A DNA stretch of 64,000 bases from Albidovulum aestuarii (lineage in GTDB: Bacteria > Pseudomonadota > Alphaproteobacteria > Rhodobacterales > Rhodobacteraceae), in contig NZ_JASBQQ010000001.1 of assembly GCF_029961185.1 (NCBI RefSeq), positions 186,001 to 250,000 of the forward strand. Reading direction: 5' to 3'. Position 1 is the first letter of the stretch. The number at the start of each line of letters is the position of its first letter. Positions 34,823 through 43,019 of the stretch are shown piece by piece. Position numbers and translations under genes: made by a program. The notes under the pieces were generated by a model. The model had not been told where the DNA came from, made no database searches, and saw only the letters and a list, made by a program, of their open reading frames with translations.

Positions 34823-35602
34823 TCAGAAGGTCGTATTGATGGCGCCGCCGTCGAGGAGGATGTTCTGGCCGACGATGAACCCCGCATGCTGGGAGCAGAG
34901 AAAGGCGCACATCGCGCCGAATTCCTCGGCGGTGCCGTAGCGGCGGGCGGGAATTGTGGCGGCACGGTTCGCCCGGGCCTCGTCGATCGTGATGCCCTGC
35001 GATTTGGCCAGCCCGCCATCCAGCGCGTCGGCCCGGTCGGTCGCGTGGATGCCCGGAAGGAGGTTGTTGATCGTGACCCCATGCGGCGCGACCTGCCGCG
35101 CGGTACCCGCGACGTATCCGGTGAGCCCCGTCCGGGCAGCATTCGAAAGCCCGAGTTGGGCGATGGGCGCCTTGACGGATTGAGAGGTGATATTCACCAC
35201 CCTGCCCCAGCCCCGTCCGATCATCCCGGGCAATATCGCCTTCATCAGTGCGATCGGCGTCAGCATATTGGCGTCGAGCGCACGGATGAAATCCTCGCGA
35301 TCCCAGTCGGACCAGAGACCGGGCGGCGGGCCGCCCGCGTTGGTCACGAGGATATCGACGCCGTCGGCGGCGGCAAGCACCTCTGCCCTGCCCGACTCGC
35401 TCGTGATGTCAGCCGCGACCTCCATCACCGTCACACCATGCGTCGCGCGGATCGCCGCCGCTGTTTCAGCCAGTGCCTCGGCGCCCCGCGCGTTCAACAC
35501 CAGATCGACACCCGCCGCCGCCAACGCCTCGGCGCAGCCGCGACCCAATCCCTTTGACGATGCACAGACCAAGGCCCGTTTGCCGCGAATCCCAAGATCC
35601 AT
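34823..35602 (-). CDS. SDR-fold protein lacking the canonical Tyr-Lys pair
   Basis: This 259-residue short-chain dehydrogenase-like protein has a good nucleotide-binding motif (CASSKGLGRG), NAGG and the C-terminal cap GQNILLDGGAINTTF. At the active site the usual Y-x3-K is replaced by QLGLSNAARTGL, a variant known in one SDR branch, so catalysis may differ or be lost. GGGAGATTGTG precedes the ATG at 35602. It is probably transcribed alone; repeat copy 5 directly follows the stop, and a terminator for the cupin gene lies just upstream. Confidence 0.8.
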   Translation of the reverse strand: MDLGIRGKRALVCASSKGLGRGCAEALAAAGVDLVLNARGAEALAETAAAIRATHGVTVMEVAADITSESGRAEVLAAADGVDILVTNAGGPPPGLWSDWDREDFIRALDANMLTPIALMKAILPGMIGRGWGRVVNITSQSVKAPIAQLGLSNAARTGLTGYVAGTARQVAPHGVTINNLLPGIHATDRADALDGGLAKSQGITIDEARANRAATIPARRYGTAEEFGAMCAFLCSQHAGFIVGQNILLDGGAINTTF

Positions 35603-35634
35603 CACAATCTCCCGCTATTTGAGGCGAGCATAGA

Positions 35635-35667
35635 CAAAAGCGGGGCCGAAGCCACCGGCTCCGGCCC
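35635..35667 (-). terminator. Rho-independent terminator after cupin gene
   Basis: On the minus strand an 11-position stem with one mismatch (GGGCCG-G-AGCC paired with GGCT-T-CGGCCC, loop GGT) is followed by CCGCTTTTG, giving a short U-run. It lies about 50 bp past the cupin stop codon and before the SDR start, so it likely separates the two transcripts. Confidence 0.6.
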
Positions 35668-35717
35668 TCAAAAGTGTATGACCAACGGGGAGCTTCAGGC
35701 GCGATAGATCGCTGTGG

Positions 35718-36200
35718 TCAGGCGACCATCGAGGAGAAGACATATTCGATACCGGTGAACGCCGCCTCGGCGAAGCCATAGGCAAAACGCAGCCCTTCGG
35801 GGCCGGCGACAGTGCCATGTTCAGCATTGCCCGGGACATAGACGGCAACGCCCGGCGTGATTTCATGAGCGACCCCGTCTATCGTGACAACACCCGAGCC
35901 GGTCAGTCCGAGGTAGAATTCGGCAGGTGCATGAACATGCGGGTTGAGCGTGCCGCCGGGACCGAACTCGGCAATGCCCAGAACAAATTCGCTGCTATTG
36001 GTCTTGTCGCCGGAGATGAGCGTTTTCCACGTGACTGTGCCGAAGACCGGATCGCTGCCACCTTCGGAGGCCACGTCGGCTGCGCTGACGGTAAACGCCT
36101 TCTCTGTTGGCGCTTCAGAAAAGTTATCCGCCGGTTTCAGATTCTTCGACCCGATCAGAACATCGGTGCAGGCATCGTGAATTTGAATGATTGCGGTCAT
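35718..36200 (-). CDS. Cupin-domain protein (candidate DMSP-lyase-like)
   Basis: This 160-residue single-domain cupin has metal-site motif 1, HVHAPAEFYLGLTGSG, giving His, His(+2), Glu(+6) and Tyr(+8), and motif 2, PGNAEHG, with His at +40. This spacing equals the metal ligands and catalytic tyrosine described for the DMSP lyase DddK (His56, His58, Glu62, Tyr64, His96), and a later tyrosine (IEYVF) is also in place. The set is not unique to DMSP lyases and general cupins can match. DddW in Ruegeria is likewise divergent from a LysR regulator, as here. GGAGA precedes the ATG. Cupin is sure; lyase is only a hypothesis. Confidence 0.8.
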   Translation of the reverse strand: MTAIIQIHDACTDVLIGSKNLKPADNFSEAPTEKAFTVSAADVASEGGSDPVFGTVTWKTLISGDKTNSSEFVLGIAEFGPGGTLNPHVHAPAEFYLGLTGSGVVTIDGVAHEITPGVAVYVPGNAEHGTVAGPEGLRFAYGFAEAAFTGIEYVFSSMVA

Positions 36201-36301
36201 GGTCGGCGTCTCCGTGGCGGGGTATCTGTGCGGCTATATTGCGTTTGTCCGGCTTTCAGGCAATGGTCGAAAGAAGCTGAACATTATACGCTGAGGTTAT
36301 G
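36201..36301. promoter_or_regulatory. Divergent promoter region, cupin / LysR
   Basis: The 101-bp region between the two divergent start codons holds a 5-bp inverted repeat ATTGC/GCAAT (36238-36264, 17-nt spacer), in the range of LysR-type sites, and AT-rich stretches (GGCTATATTGCG; ACATTATACGCTG) that may be -10 boxes on both strands. LysR regulators usually bind such shared regions and control both genes. The exact boxes are guesses. Confidence 0.45.
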
Positions 36302-37219
36302 ATGGAAACGCGCCTTCCACCCTTCTCCGGCCTAACCGCCTTTCATGCCGCGGTCCGCCACGGCACGCTGACAGGCGCAGCGCGGGAACTGAACGTCTCG
36401 CAGCCCGCGATCTCGCGCCGCATCGCCCAGTTGGAGGCGGACCTCGGCACGCCGCTTTTCGACCGGTCGCGGAAGCCGGTGCAGATGACCGAAGCGGGGC
36501 GCGAGATGATGGCGGCCCTCCGCTCCGGTTTCGACATGATCGAGGCGGCAACCGATCGTATCCGGCGCGCGGCAAAGGGTCGGGTTGTCACCGTGTCGGG
36601 CCCCTCGGGCTTCGTGGCCTATTGGCTGATCCCGCGACTCGGCGCGTTGCAGGAGGCGATCCCAGGCACGGTGATCCGGATCATCTCCATGGAGCATGGT
36701 GAGGCAGGTCGGCCAGGTGACGTGATGATCCGCTTCGGCGTGCCGGACCTCCAGCGCCAGAACGAGGTCAAAATCCTTGGCGAGGAGGTGTTCGCGGCGG
36801 CCAGCCCGCTTTATCTCGCCCGCCATAAGGCACCGGGAACGACGGACGACCTCGCGGGGCACACGCTACTGACCATGGAAGACGCACGGCGCTTCTGGCA
36901 CGATTGGCCAAGCTGGTTTGCCGCGCGCGGCGCGAAAATGCCCGGCGGCACCCGCCATCTTGATTTCAACTCCTATGCAATGCTGATCAACGCGGCACTT
37001 GCCGGACAGGGCGTCTGCCTGTGCTGGTCGGGGCTTCTGGACAGTTTTTTTGAAACCGGGGCGCTCGTCCGGCTCGGTGATCAGTCGGCAGCGTCGGAGC
37101 GGGGCTATTTCCTCGCCCTGCGCGACGGCCACGGCGCGCGGCCCGAGGTGCGCGAGGTCCTGGGCTGGATCGCCAAGACCGGCGGGGCCGATGCGTTGAC
37201 GTCGGAACCGTCGCACTGA
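36302..37219 (+). CDS. LysR family transcriptional regulator
   Basis: This 305-residue regulator has the N-terminal winged helix-turn-helix (FSGLTAFHAAVRHGTLTGAA, LNVSQPAISRRIAQLEADLG) and a C-terminal periplasmic-binding-protein-like sensor domain (RVVTVSGPSGFVAYWLIPRL onward). It resembles the GcvA-type subgroup. The second of two adjacent ATGs (36302) is better spaced from GAGG. It is divergent from the cupin gene, which it most likely controls. The inducer is unknown. Confidence 0.9.
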   Translation: METRLPPFSGLTAFHAAVRHGTLTGAARELNVSQPAISRRIAQLEADLGTPLFDRSRKPVQMTEAGREMMAALRSGFDMIEAATDRIRRAAKGRVVTVSGPSGFVAYWLIPRLGALQEAIPGTVIRIISMEHGEAGRPGDVMIRFGVPDLQRQNEVKILGEEVFAAASPLYLARHKAPGTTDDLAGHTLLTMEDARRFWHDWPSWFAARGAKMPGGTRHLDFNSYAMLINAALAGQGVCLCWSGLLDSFFETGALVRLGDQSAASERGYFLALRDGHGARPEVREVLGWIAKTGGADALTSEPSH

Positions 37220-37264
37220 TAATCGGGAAAGGCCACCACGACCGCGACAATCCGGAACCCCAGA

Positions 37265-38272
37265 ATGCCAGATGTCCTTCGGCCCCTGCCCGCCCATATG
37301 GCGCATGCTTACGAAGCCGAAGCGCTGCGTGTGGTAAGCGGCGCCAATCTGGGCGATCCTATTACGGTTGCGGCCTTGTGCGAGCCGGGCGACATTTACC
37401 GCCTTTCGTCAGGGGCAGTACCCCGAAAGCTGATGCTGCGACCCGAAGGCAGTGACCCCGCGTCGCTTTGCATTGCCGAGGGATCGGAAATCGGGACGCC
37501 CGGTGACGCGGTCGCGCTTCTGTCCGTTCTGACATTAATGGCACCGGACGGTGATCAGGTGGAGACGGTATATGTCCGGCACGACGCGACCCGGCTAGGC
37601 TATGCGCTTCCGCTGTCGCCGATGGCGCCCAGGACGGACTATACGCTTATCTCCAGCCGTGGGGATGCTGGCGACATCCGTATCACCGATGTGATCTGCA
37701 CTTCGTTCGCGGCGGGCACGATGATCTCCCTGCCCGGTGGCGCGCAGCGCCCGATCGAGGCGCTCGCCCCGGGTGACGAGGTTTTGACGCGGGATCACGG
37801 CGCGCAGCCCATTCGCTGGGTCGGTAAAGCCACGGTGCGGGCCATTGGGGGGTTTGCCCCTGTCGTCATCGCCGCCGGGACGCTTGGCAACCTTGCCGAC
37901 CTCGTGGTCAGCCCGCATCACCGCATCTTCATCTACCAGCGCGGTCGGCGCTTGGGCAACACTGCGGAACTGCTGGTTCAGGCCCGGTATCTGGTCGACG
38001 GCGACCGGGTCGAGCGGCGCGAGGGCGGCTTTGTCGATTATCGCTGTCTCGTGTTCGACCGGCACGAGATCATCTATGCCGAGGGCATCCCGGCCGAGAG
38101 CCTGATGGTCAACGAGGCGACCGTGAGCCGCCTGCCCCCCGAACTGGCCGACGAGGTGCGTGCCCGCTTTCCCGGCCTCAGCCAGAGCCAGCATTTCGGC
38201 ACCGAGGCGGGCCGCGAGATGCTGGACGATGCGGCGCGCGCGGCCATTCTGAACCGGCCGGGGCGCCGCTGA
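37265..38272 (+). CDS. Hint domain-containing protein
   Basis: This 335-residue protein has an unrecognised N-terminal region (1-140) and a Hint (hedgehog/intein-type) domain from about residue 145: SFAAGTMISLPGGAQRPIEA, LAPGDEVLTRDHGAQPIRWV and VSPHHRIFI. The residue before F148, normally the catalytic cysteine of these domains, is Ser147, with Cys145 two positions earlier. Such proteins are numerous in Rhodobacteraceae and thought to self-process or tether, but no role is proven. No signal peptide is visible. No neighbouring repeat or toxin gene is seen. Two GC hairpins follow it. Confidence 0.8.
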   Translation: MPDVLRPLPAHMAHAYEAEALRVVSGANLGDPITVAALCEPGDIYRLSSGAVPRKLMLRPEGSDPASLCIAEGSEIGTPGDAVALLSVLTLMAPDGDQVETVYVRHDATRLGYALPLSPMAPRTDYTLISSRGDAGDIRITDVICTSFAAGTMISLPGGAQRPIEALAPGDEVLTRDHGAQPIRWVGKATVRAIGGFAPVVIAAGTLGNLADLVVSPHHRIFIYQRGRRLGNTAELLVQARYLVDGDRVERREGGFVDYRCLVFDRHEIIYAEGIPAESLMVNEATVSRLPPELADEVRARFPGLSQSQHFGTEAGREMLDDAARAAILNRPGRR

Positions 38273-38291
38273 CCAGATGTGATCCAACGGA

Positions 38292-38341
38292 GACGCCTGC
38301 GGCGTCACGCCGTGTGTCCGGCCCTGTGCGGTTCCCGCACA
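38292..38341 (+). terminator. Two tandem hairpins after Hint gene
   Basis: A 6-bp stem GACGCC, loop TGC, GGCGTC (38292-38306) and a 7-bp stem TGTGCGG, loop TTC, CCGCACA (38325-38341) lie between the Hint-protein stop and prfC. Neither has a U-run, so if they end transcription they would need help or act by protecting the mRNA end. Confidence 0.4.
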
Positions 38342-38405
38342 AGGCAGCACGCCCGAACGGCCTCTCCCCTTTCCTTCGCCTCCGCCCAAGGCTATATGCC
38401 CGCCC

Positions 38406-40013
38406 ATGTTGCAGACGCCCACAAACCGCCCGACCCTGCCCGCCGAGATTGCCCGGCGGCGCACCTTTGCCATCATCTCGCATCCTGATGCGGGCAAGAC
38501 GACGCTGACCGAGAAGTTCCTCCTGTTCGGCGGTGCGATCCAGATGGCCGGACAGGTCCGTGCAAAGGGCGAGGCACGGCGCACGCGGTCAGACTTCATG
38601 AAGATGGAACAGGACCGCGGCATCTCGGTTTCCGCCTCGGCCATGTCCTTCGATTTCGGGAAGTACCGCTTCAACCTCGTCGACACGCCGGGCCACAGCG
38701 ATTTCTCCGAGGACACCTATCGCACGCTGACCGCTGTCGATGCCGCGATCATGGTGATCGACGGCGCGAAGGGCGTCGAAAGCCAGACGCGGAAGCTTTT
38801 CGAGGTGTGCCGCTTGCGGGACCTGCCGATCCTGACCTTCTGCAACAAGATGGACCGCGAGGCGCGCGATACGTTCGAGATCATCGACGAGATTCAGGAA
38901 AACCTCGCCATCGACGTGACCCCGGCCTCATGGCCGATCGGCATGGGCCGCGATTTCCTTGGCTGTTACGACATCCTGCACGACCGGCTGGAACTGATGG
39001 ACCGGGCCGACCGCAACCGGGTGGCCGAAAGCATCAAGATCGAGGGGCTGGACGACCCGAAACTGGCCGACCACGTCCCCGCCGCACAGCTTGAAAAGCT
39101 GCGCGAAGAGCTGGAGATGGCGCGCGAGCTTCTGCCCGCCTTCGACCGGCAGGCATTCCTCGAGGGACATCTCACGCCGATCTGGTTCGGTTCGGCCATC
39201 AACTCCTTCGGCGTAAAGGAACTGATGACGGGCATCGGCGATTACGGGCCGGAGCCGCAGCCGCAGAATGCCACCGAACGTCAGATCGCGCCCGATGAAG
39301 ACAAGGTCGCGGGCTTTGTCTTCAAGGTTCAGGCCAATATGGACCCCAAGCACCGCGACCGGGTGGCTTTCGTGCGCCTTGCCTCCGGGCATTTCGAACG
39401 GGGCATGAAACTCCTGCACGTGCGCTCGAAAAAGCAGATGGCGATCTCCAACCCCGTCCTCTTCCTCGCCGCCGACCGGGAACTGGCGGAAGAGGCCTGG
39501 GCGGGCGACATCATCGGCATCCCGAACCATGGGCAATTGCGCATCGGCGACGCGCTGACGGAGGGAGAGGCCCTGCGTTTCACCGGCATCCCCAGCTTCG
39601 CGCCAGAGCTTTTGCAGTCGGTCCGCGCAGGCGACCCCTTGAAGGCCAAGCATCTGGAAAAGGCGCTGATGCAATTCGCCGAGGAAGGGGCTGCCAAGGT
39701 CTTCAAGCCGAGTATCGGCTCGGGCTTCATCGTGGGTGTCGTGGGCGCTCTGCAATTCGAGGTTCTGGCGAGCCGGATCGAACTGGAATATTCCCTGCCG
39801 GTGCGGTTTGAGTCCTCTCAATTCACCTCCGCCCGCTGGGTAACGGGCCCGAAGGCGGACGTCGACAAATTCGTCAACTCCAACAAAGGGCATATCGCCC
39901 ATGATCATGACGGCGACATCGTCTACCTTACGCGCCTGCAATGGGATATCGACCGGATCACCCGGGATCATCCTGAATTGAAGCTAAGCGCGACGAAAGA
40001 GATGATGGTGTGA
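38406..40013 (+). CDS. prfC: Peptide chain release factor 3
   Basis: RF3 is a GTPase that removes RF1 and RF2 from the ribosome after termination. The 535-residue protein has the P-loop SHPDAGKTTLTEK, switch motifs (DRGISVSASAM, VDTPGHSDF), the base-recognition NKMD (in FCNKMDREA), and the RF3-specific C-terminal domain. The length is usual. The start is the first methionine before TNRPTLPAEIARRRTFAIIS; no clear ribosome site is seen. It is convergent with the glycosyltransferase gene. Confidence 0.96.
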   Translation: MLQTPTNRPTLPAEIARRRTFAIISHPDAGKTTLTEKFLLFGGAIQMAGQVRAKGEARRTRSDFMKMEQDRGISVSASAMSFDFGKYRFNLVDTPGHSDFSEDTYRTLTAVDAAIMVIDGAKGVESQTRKLFEVCRLRDLPILTFCNKMDREARDTFEIIDEIQENLAIDVTPASWPIGMGRDFLGCYDILHDRLELMDRADRNRVAESIKIEGLDDPKLADHVPAAQLEKLREELEMARELLPAFDRQAFLEGHLTPIWFGSAINSFGVKELMTGIGDYGPEPQPQNATERQIAPDEDKVAGFVFKVQANMDPKHRDRVAFVRLASGHFERGMKLLHVRSKKQMAISNPVLFLAADRELAEEAWAGDIIGIPNHGQLRIGDALTEGEALRFTGIPSFAPELLQSVRAGDPLKAKHLEKALMQFAEEGAAKVFKPSIGSGFIVGVVGALQFEVLASRIELEYSLPVRFESSQFTSARWVTGPKADVDKFVNSNKGHIAHDHDGDIVYLTRLQWDIDRITRDHPELKLSATKEMMV

Positions 40014-40039
40014 ACGGGCAACGCGCGTGAAGTGGGTTT

Positions 40040-40852
40040 TCAACCCGCCCCATATTGTGCGCGATCCCCGCTTTTCCCCGCGAACTGCATCTCCACCCGT
40101 TCTGCCCGGCCCGACGCGATCTCGCGCGACAGGCGGAAGCGAATCTGCCAGTCGCGCAGGCGTCGTGTCAGGGTCCGCGGCAGGTCTTGGGGCCGCTCCC
40201 CGCCGATATCCGACCCGAACTGCCCCGCATCGTGCAGGACCGGCGCCGGATTAAGGAAGCCGGGGCGGAGAAGTCGGAACCCCATCGACGCCTCGCGCCC
40301 AAACAGCGCGTGATCCACGGGCACTCTCAGTCGCGGAAAACGGTCGTTCATCAGCCGAGCTCCTTCGGGCGTGATGATGTAGCCGCAGGTGCCAAGATAG
40401 GAACTGTGCAGTCGGTAGAGCCTGATTGTTTCCAAAACCGGGCCAATCACCTCGCCCACGGGAAAGCGGCGGCTTTTCTGCGGGCCGGGCCAGAATTCGA
40501 GCTTTAGCACGCCCATGTCATGACGCCGCATCAAACCCGCAAGATCGCAGGACATGAGCCTCGCGAACGAGTCCGCCAGAACTGCGTCATCCTCCAAGAC
40601 CACTGCGGGCCGTCCGCCATCGGCGATCTGCCGCCAGAGGCGCTGATGGGTCAGGGAACAGGCGATATCACCGCGTGTTGCGGGGAAAGCCCGCGCCTTC
40701 ATCCCACGCCCGAAAGCAGGACGCAGTTCATGCCCGTCGCCGGCATCAATCGCTTCGCCCCGGCTCCAGTCCAGCCCCAGCCGGCCAAGCTGCGCCGCCA
40801 TGCTCGCCAGCCGGTCCGGCCGCCGCGCGAGGTTGATCACATGGATGTCCAA
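40040..40852 (-). CDS. Glycosyltransferase family 25 (LPS type)
   Basis: This predicted GT25 enzyme adds sugars to lipopolysaccharide or other glycans. The protein (about 270 residues) starts with the family's VINLARRPDRLASM and has ACSLTHQRLWRQIADG, VVLEDDAVLADSF (E-D-D metal motif) and SSYLGTCGYIITPEGARLM. I favour the TTG at 40852, since AAAGAGG lies six bases before it and the family starts here; a GTG at 40879 is the alternative. It is alone on this strand between prfC and a helicase gene. The acceptor is unknown. Confidence 0.82.
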   Translation of the reverse strand: MDIHVINLARRPDRLASMAAQLGRLGLDWSRGEAIDAGDGHELRPAFGRGMKARAFPATRGDIACSLTHQRLWRQIADGGRPAVVLEDDAVLADSFARLMSCDLAGLMRRHDMGVLKLEFWPGPQKSRRFPVGEVIGPVLETIRLYRLHSSYLGTCGYIITPEGARLMNDRFPRLRVPVDHALFGREASMGFRLLRPGFLNPAPVLHDAGQFGSDIGGERPQDLPRTLTRRLRDWQIRFRLSREIASGRAERVEMQFAGKSGDRAQYGAG

Positions 40853-41026
40853 GGTCTGCCTCTTTGTCCCCGCGGCCACCCTACCGGCCCGTCATGGCCC
40901 CGGCAATTGACCTCATGCGTGTTTTGCAGTAGGGCCCTCTCATCCACATCCGGTGGGTACCTGCCGGGGCGCCCGGAATTCGCGTCCCTTTTCCCTGCGG
41001 TCCGATACCGCAACTTATGGACGCTG

Positions 41027-42550
41027 ATGACAAAATTTTCTGACCTGAAGCTGGACCCCAAGGTCCTGCAAGCCATTGCCGAAGCCGGCTACGAAACCCC
41101 GACCCCGATCCAGGCAGGCGCCATCCCGCCCGCGCTGGAAGGCAAGGATGTGCTGGGCATCGCCCAGACCGGGACGGGCAAGACCGCATCCTTCACCCTG
41201 CCGATGATCACGCTTCTGGGCCGTGGCCGCGCGCGGGCGCGGATGCCGCGTTCGCTGGTGCTGGCCCCCACTCGGGAACTCGCGGCGCAGGTGGCCGAGA
41301 ACTTCGACATCTATTCGAAGCACACCAAACTGACCAAGGCGCTTCTGATCGGCGGTGTGTCTTTCGCCGAACAGGACAAGCTGATCGACCGGGGCGTTGA
41401 CGTCCTGATCGCCACGCCGGGCCGGTTGCTCGACCATTTCGAACGCGGCAAGCTCCTCCTGACCGGTGTGCAGATCATGGTGGTGGACGAGGCCGACCGG
41501 ATGCTCGACATGGGCTTCATCCCGGATATCGAGCGCATCTTCTCGCTCACGCCCTTCACGCGGCAGACGCTCTTCTACTCAGCCACTATGGCGCCCGAGA
41601 TCGAGCGTATCACCAACGCCTTCCTTCATGCCCCGGCCCGGGTTGAGGTGGCGCGTCAGGCGACGACGTCGGAAACCATCGAGCAGCGGCTGATTGAAAT
41701 CACTCCTGCCCGCAAGGACCAGACTGCCAAGGCCAAGCGCGAACTCTTGCGCGCGGTGATCGAGGCGGAGGGTGCCGCATGCACAAATGCGATCCTCTTC
41801 TGCAACCGCAAGACCGAGGTCGATATCCTCGCCAAGTCGCTGAAAAAATACGGCTTCGACGCGGCCCCGATCCATGGCGATCTGGATCAGAGCCAGCGGA
41901 TGAAGACATTGGACGGCTTCCGCGACGGCTCTCTGCGATTCCTCGTCGCGTCTGACGTGGCGGCACGAGGGCTCGACATTCCGGCCGTTTCCCATGTCTT
42001 CAACTTCGACGTACCCTCCCACGCCGAGGACTATGTCCACCGCATCGGCCGCACAGGCCGCGCAGGTCGCAAGGGGGTTGCCGTCACCATCGCGACGCCG
42101 GGCGACAAGAAATACCTCGATGCGATCGAGGCGCTGGTCAAGAATCCGCTGCCGCGCGTGGAGGCCCCTGAAGGTTTTGCTCTTTCGGAAGCGGCACAGC
42201 GCGCGCCGCGCAAGGATGACGGCAAGGACAAGGGGCGTGGGCGCGGGCCCCGTGACCGTGACGACCGCAAGCGTCGCCCGGTGAAGCCGCATGGCGAAGA
42301 GGCACCGATGGCGCCCCTGGAAACCGCGTCCCCCGTAGCAATGCCCGAACCGAAGGAAGAGGTCCGGGCCGAGCGCAAGCCTGAACCGAAACCCGAACGC
42401 AAGTCGGAACCCCGGCAGGACAAGCGCGATGATCGCCGCGACACCCGCAAGGGCGACCGCCGCCGCGAGGACCGCGATGCGCCGGTCGTTGGCATGGGCG
42501 ATCACGTCCCCGATTTCCTGATGCGCGGGATAAAATCGGAAGACGCATAG
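41027..42550 (+). CDS. DEAD-box ATP-dependent RNA helicase
   Basis: This RhlE/DeaD-type helicase remodels RNA in ribosome assembly or decay. The 507-residue protein has the Q motif (FSDL, PTPIQ), AQTGTGKT, PTRELAAQ, TPGRLLDH, DEADRML, SATM, and in the second domain RGLDIP and HRIGRTGRAGR. Residues from about 395 form a charged Lys/Arg/Glu/Pro-rich tail with repeats such as KPEPKPERKSEPRQDKR, likely an RNA-binding extension. The start before TKFSDLKLDP is chosen from the family; the ribosome site is weak. Confidence 0.92.
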   Translation: MTKFSDLKLDPKVLQAIAEAGYETPTPIQAGAIPPALEGKDVLGIAQTGTGKTASFTLPMITLLGRGRARARMPRSLVLAPTRELAAQVAENFDIYSKHTKLTKALLIGGVSFAEQDKLIDRGVDVLIATPGRLLDHFERGKLLLTGVQIMVVDEADRMLDMGFIPDIERIFSLTPFTRQTLFYSATMAPEIERITNAFLHAPARVEVARQATTSETIEQRLIEITPARKDQTAKAKRELLRAVIEAEGAACTNAILFCNRKTEVDILAKSLKKYGFDAAPIHGDLDQSQRMKTLDGFRDGSLRFLVASDVAARGLDIPAVSHVFNFDVPSHAEDYVHRIGRTGRAGRKGVAVTIATPGDKKYLDAIEALVKNPLPRVEAPEGFALSEAAQRAPRKDDGKDKGRGRGPRDRDDRKRRPVKPHGEEAPMAPLETASPVAMPEPKEEVRAERKPEPKPERKSEPRQDKRDDRRDTRKGDRRREDRDAPVVGMGDHVPDFLMRGIKSEDA

Positions 42551-42602
42551 AACGCGCCATCTTACCTCTCGTCCATCAGTTTTCGACCGCGCACCGACGG
42601 CA

Positions 42603-42625
42603 GCCAAGTCCACTTCTCACTTGGC
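42603..42625 (+). terminator. Inverted repeat after helicase gene
   Basis: GCCAAGT (42603-42609) and ACTTGGC (42619-42625) can pair around a 9-nt loop, about 50 bp past the helicase stop. No U-run follows, so this is a weak terminator candidate or simply a structured end. Confidence 0.3.
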
Positions 42626-42724
42626 CGGCCCGTGCGATGGGACTGGTCGGACTTGTTCGAGAAAAACGGCCTAGGTTGAACGCCTTTGCTGATCTCCCTA
42701 CGCTAAGGGCCAAAGGGGGAGGAT

Positions 42725-42946
42725 ATGCCGCATATCGAGATCAAGGTGATGGAAGGCGTCTTCGACGCAGACGAAAAGGCCCGGATCATCCGCGCGGTGA
42801 TAAAGGCATTCGGCGATGCGGCGGGCGGCAAGATGTTCGAAAACACCTCGGCGAAGATCGAGGAAATAAAAAGCGGATCGTGGGGTTTCGCCGACCAGAT
42901 AATGACGACCGAATTCGGTCTGTCGATTAAGAACGACAAGTCTTGA
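42725..42946 (+). CDS. 4-oxalocrotonate tautomerase family protein
   Basis: This small tautomerase of 73 residues starts MPHIEIKVMEG; removal of Met would leave Pro1 as the catalytic base. ARIIRAVIKAFGDAAG and the later EEIKSGSWGFADQ match the family. It is about ten residues longer than the classic 62-residue enzyme. GGGGGAGGAT precedes the ATG. It has no ring-cleavage genes nearby, so the substrate is unknown. It is a single-gene unit between the helicase and the oxygenase genes. Confidence 0.82.
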   Translation: MPHIEIKVMEGVFDADEKARIIRAVIKAFGDAAGGKMFENTSAKIEEIKSGSWGFADQIMTTEFGLSIKNDKS

Positions 42947-43019
42947 GGTGAACGGACGGACCTTTGCCGTCAGTTGGCGTAAGAGTTGCGGGGCTATCCG
43001 CAACACTACACTCGCGCGA

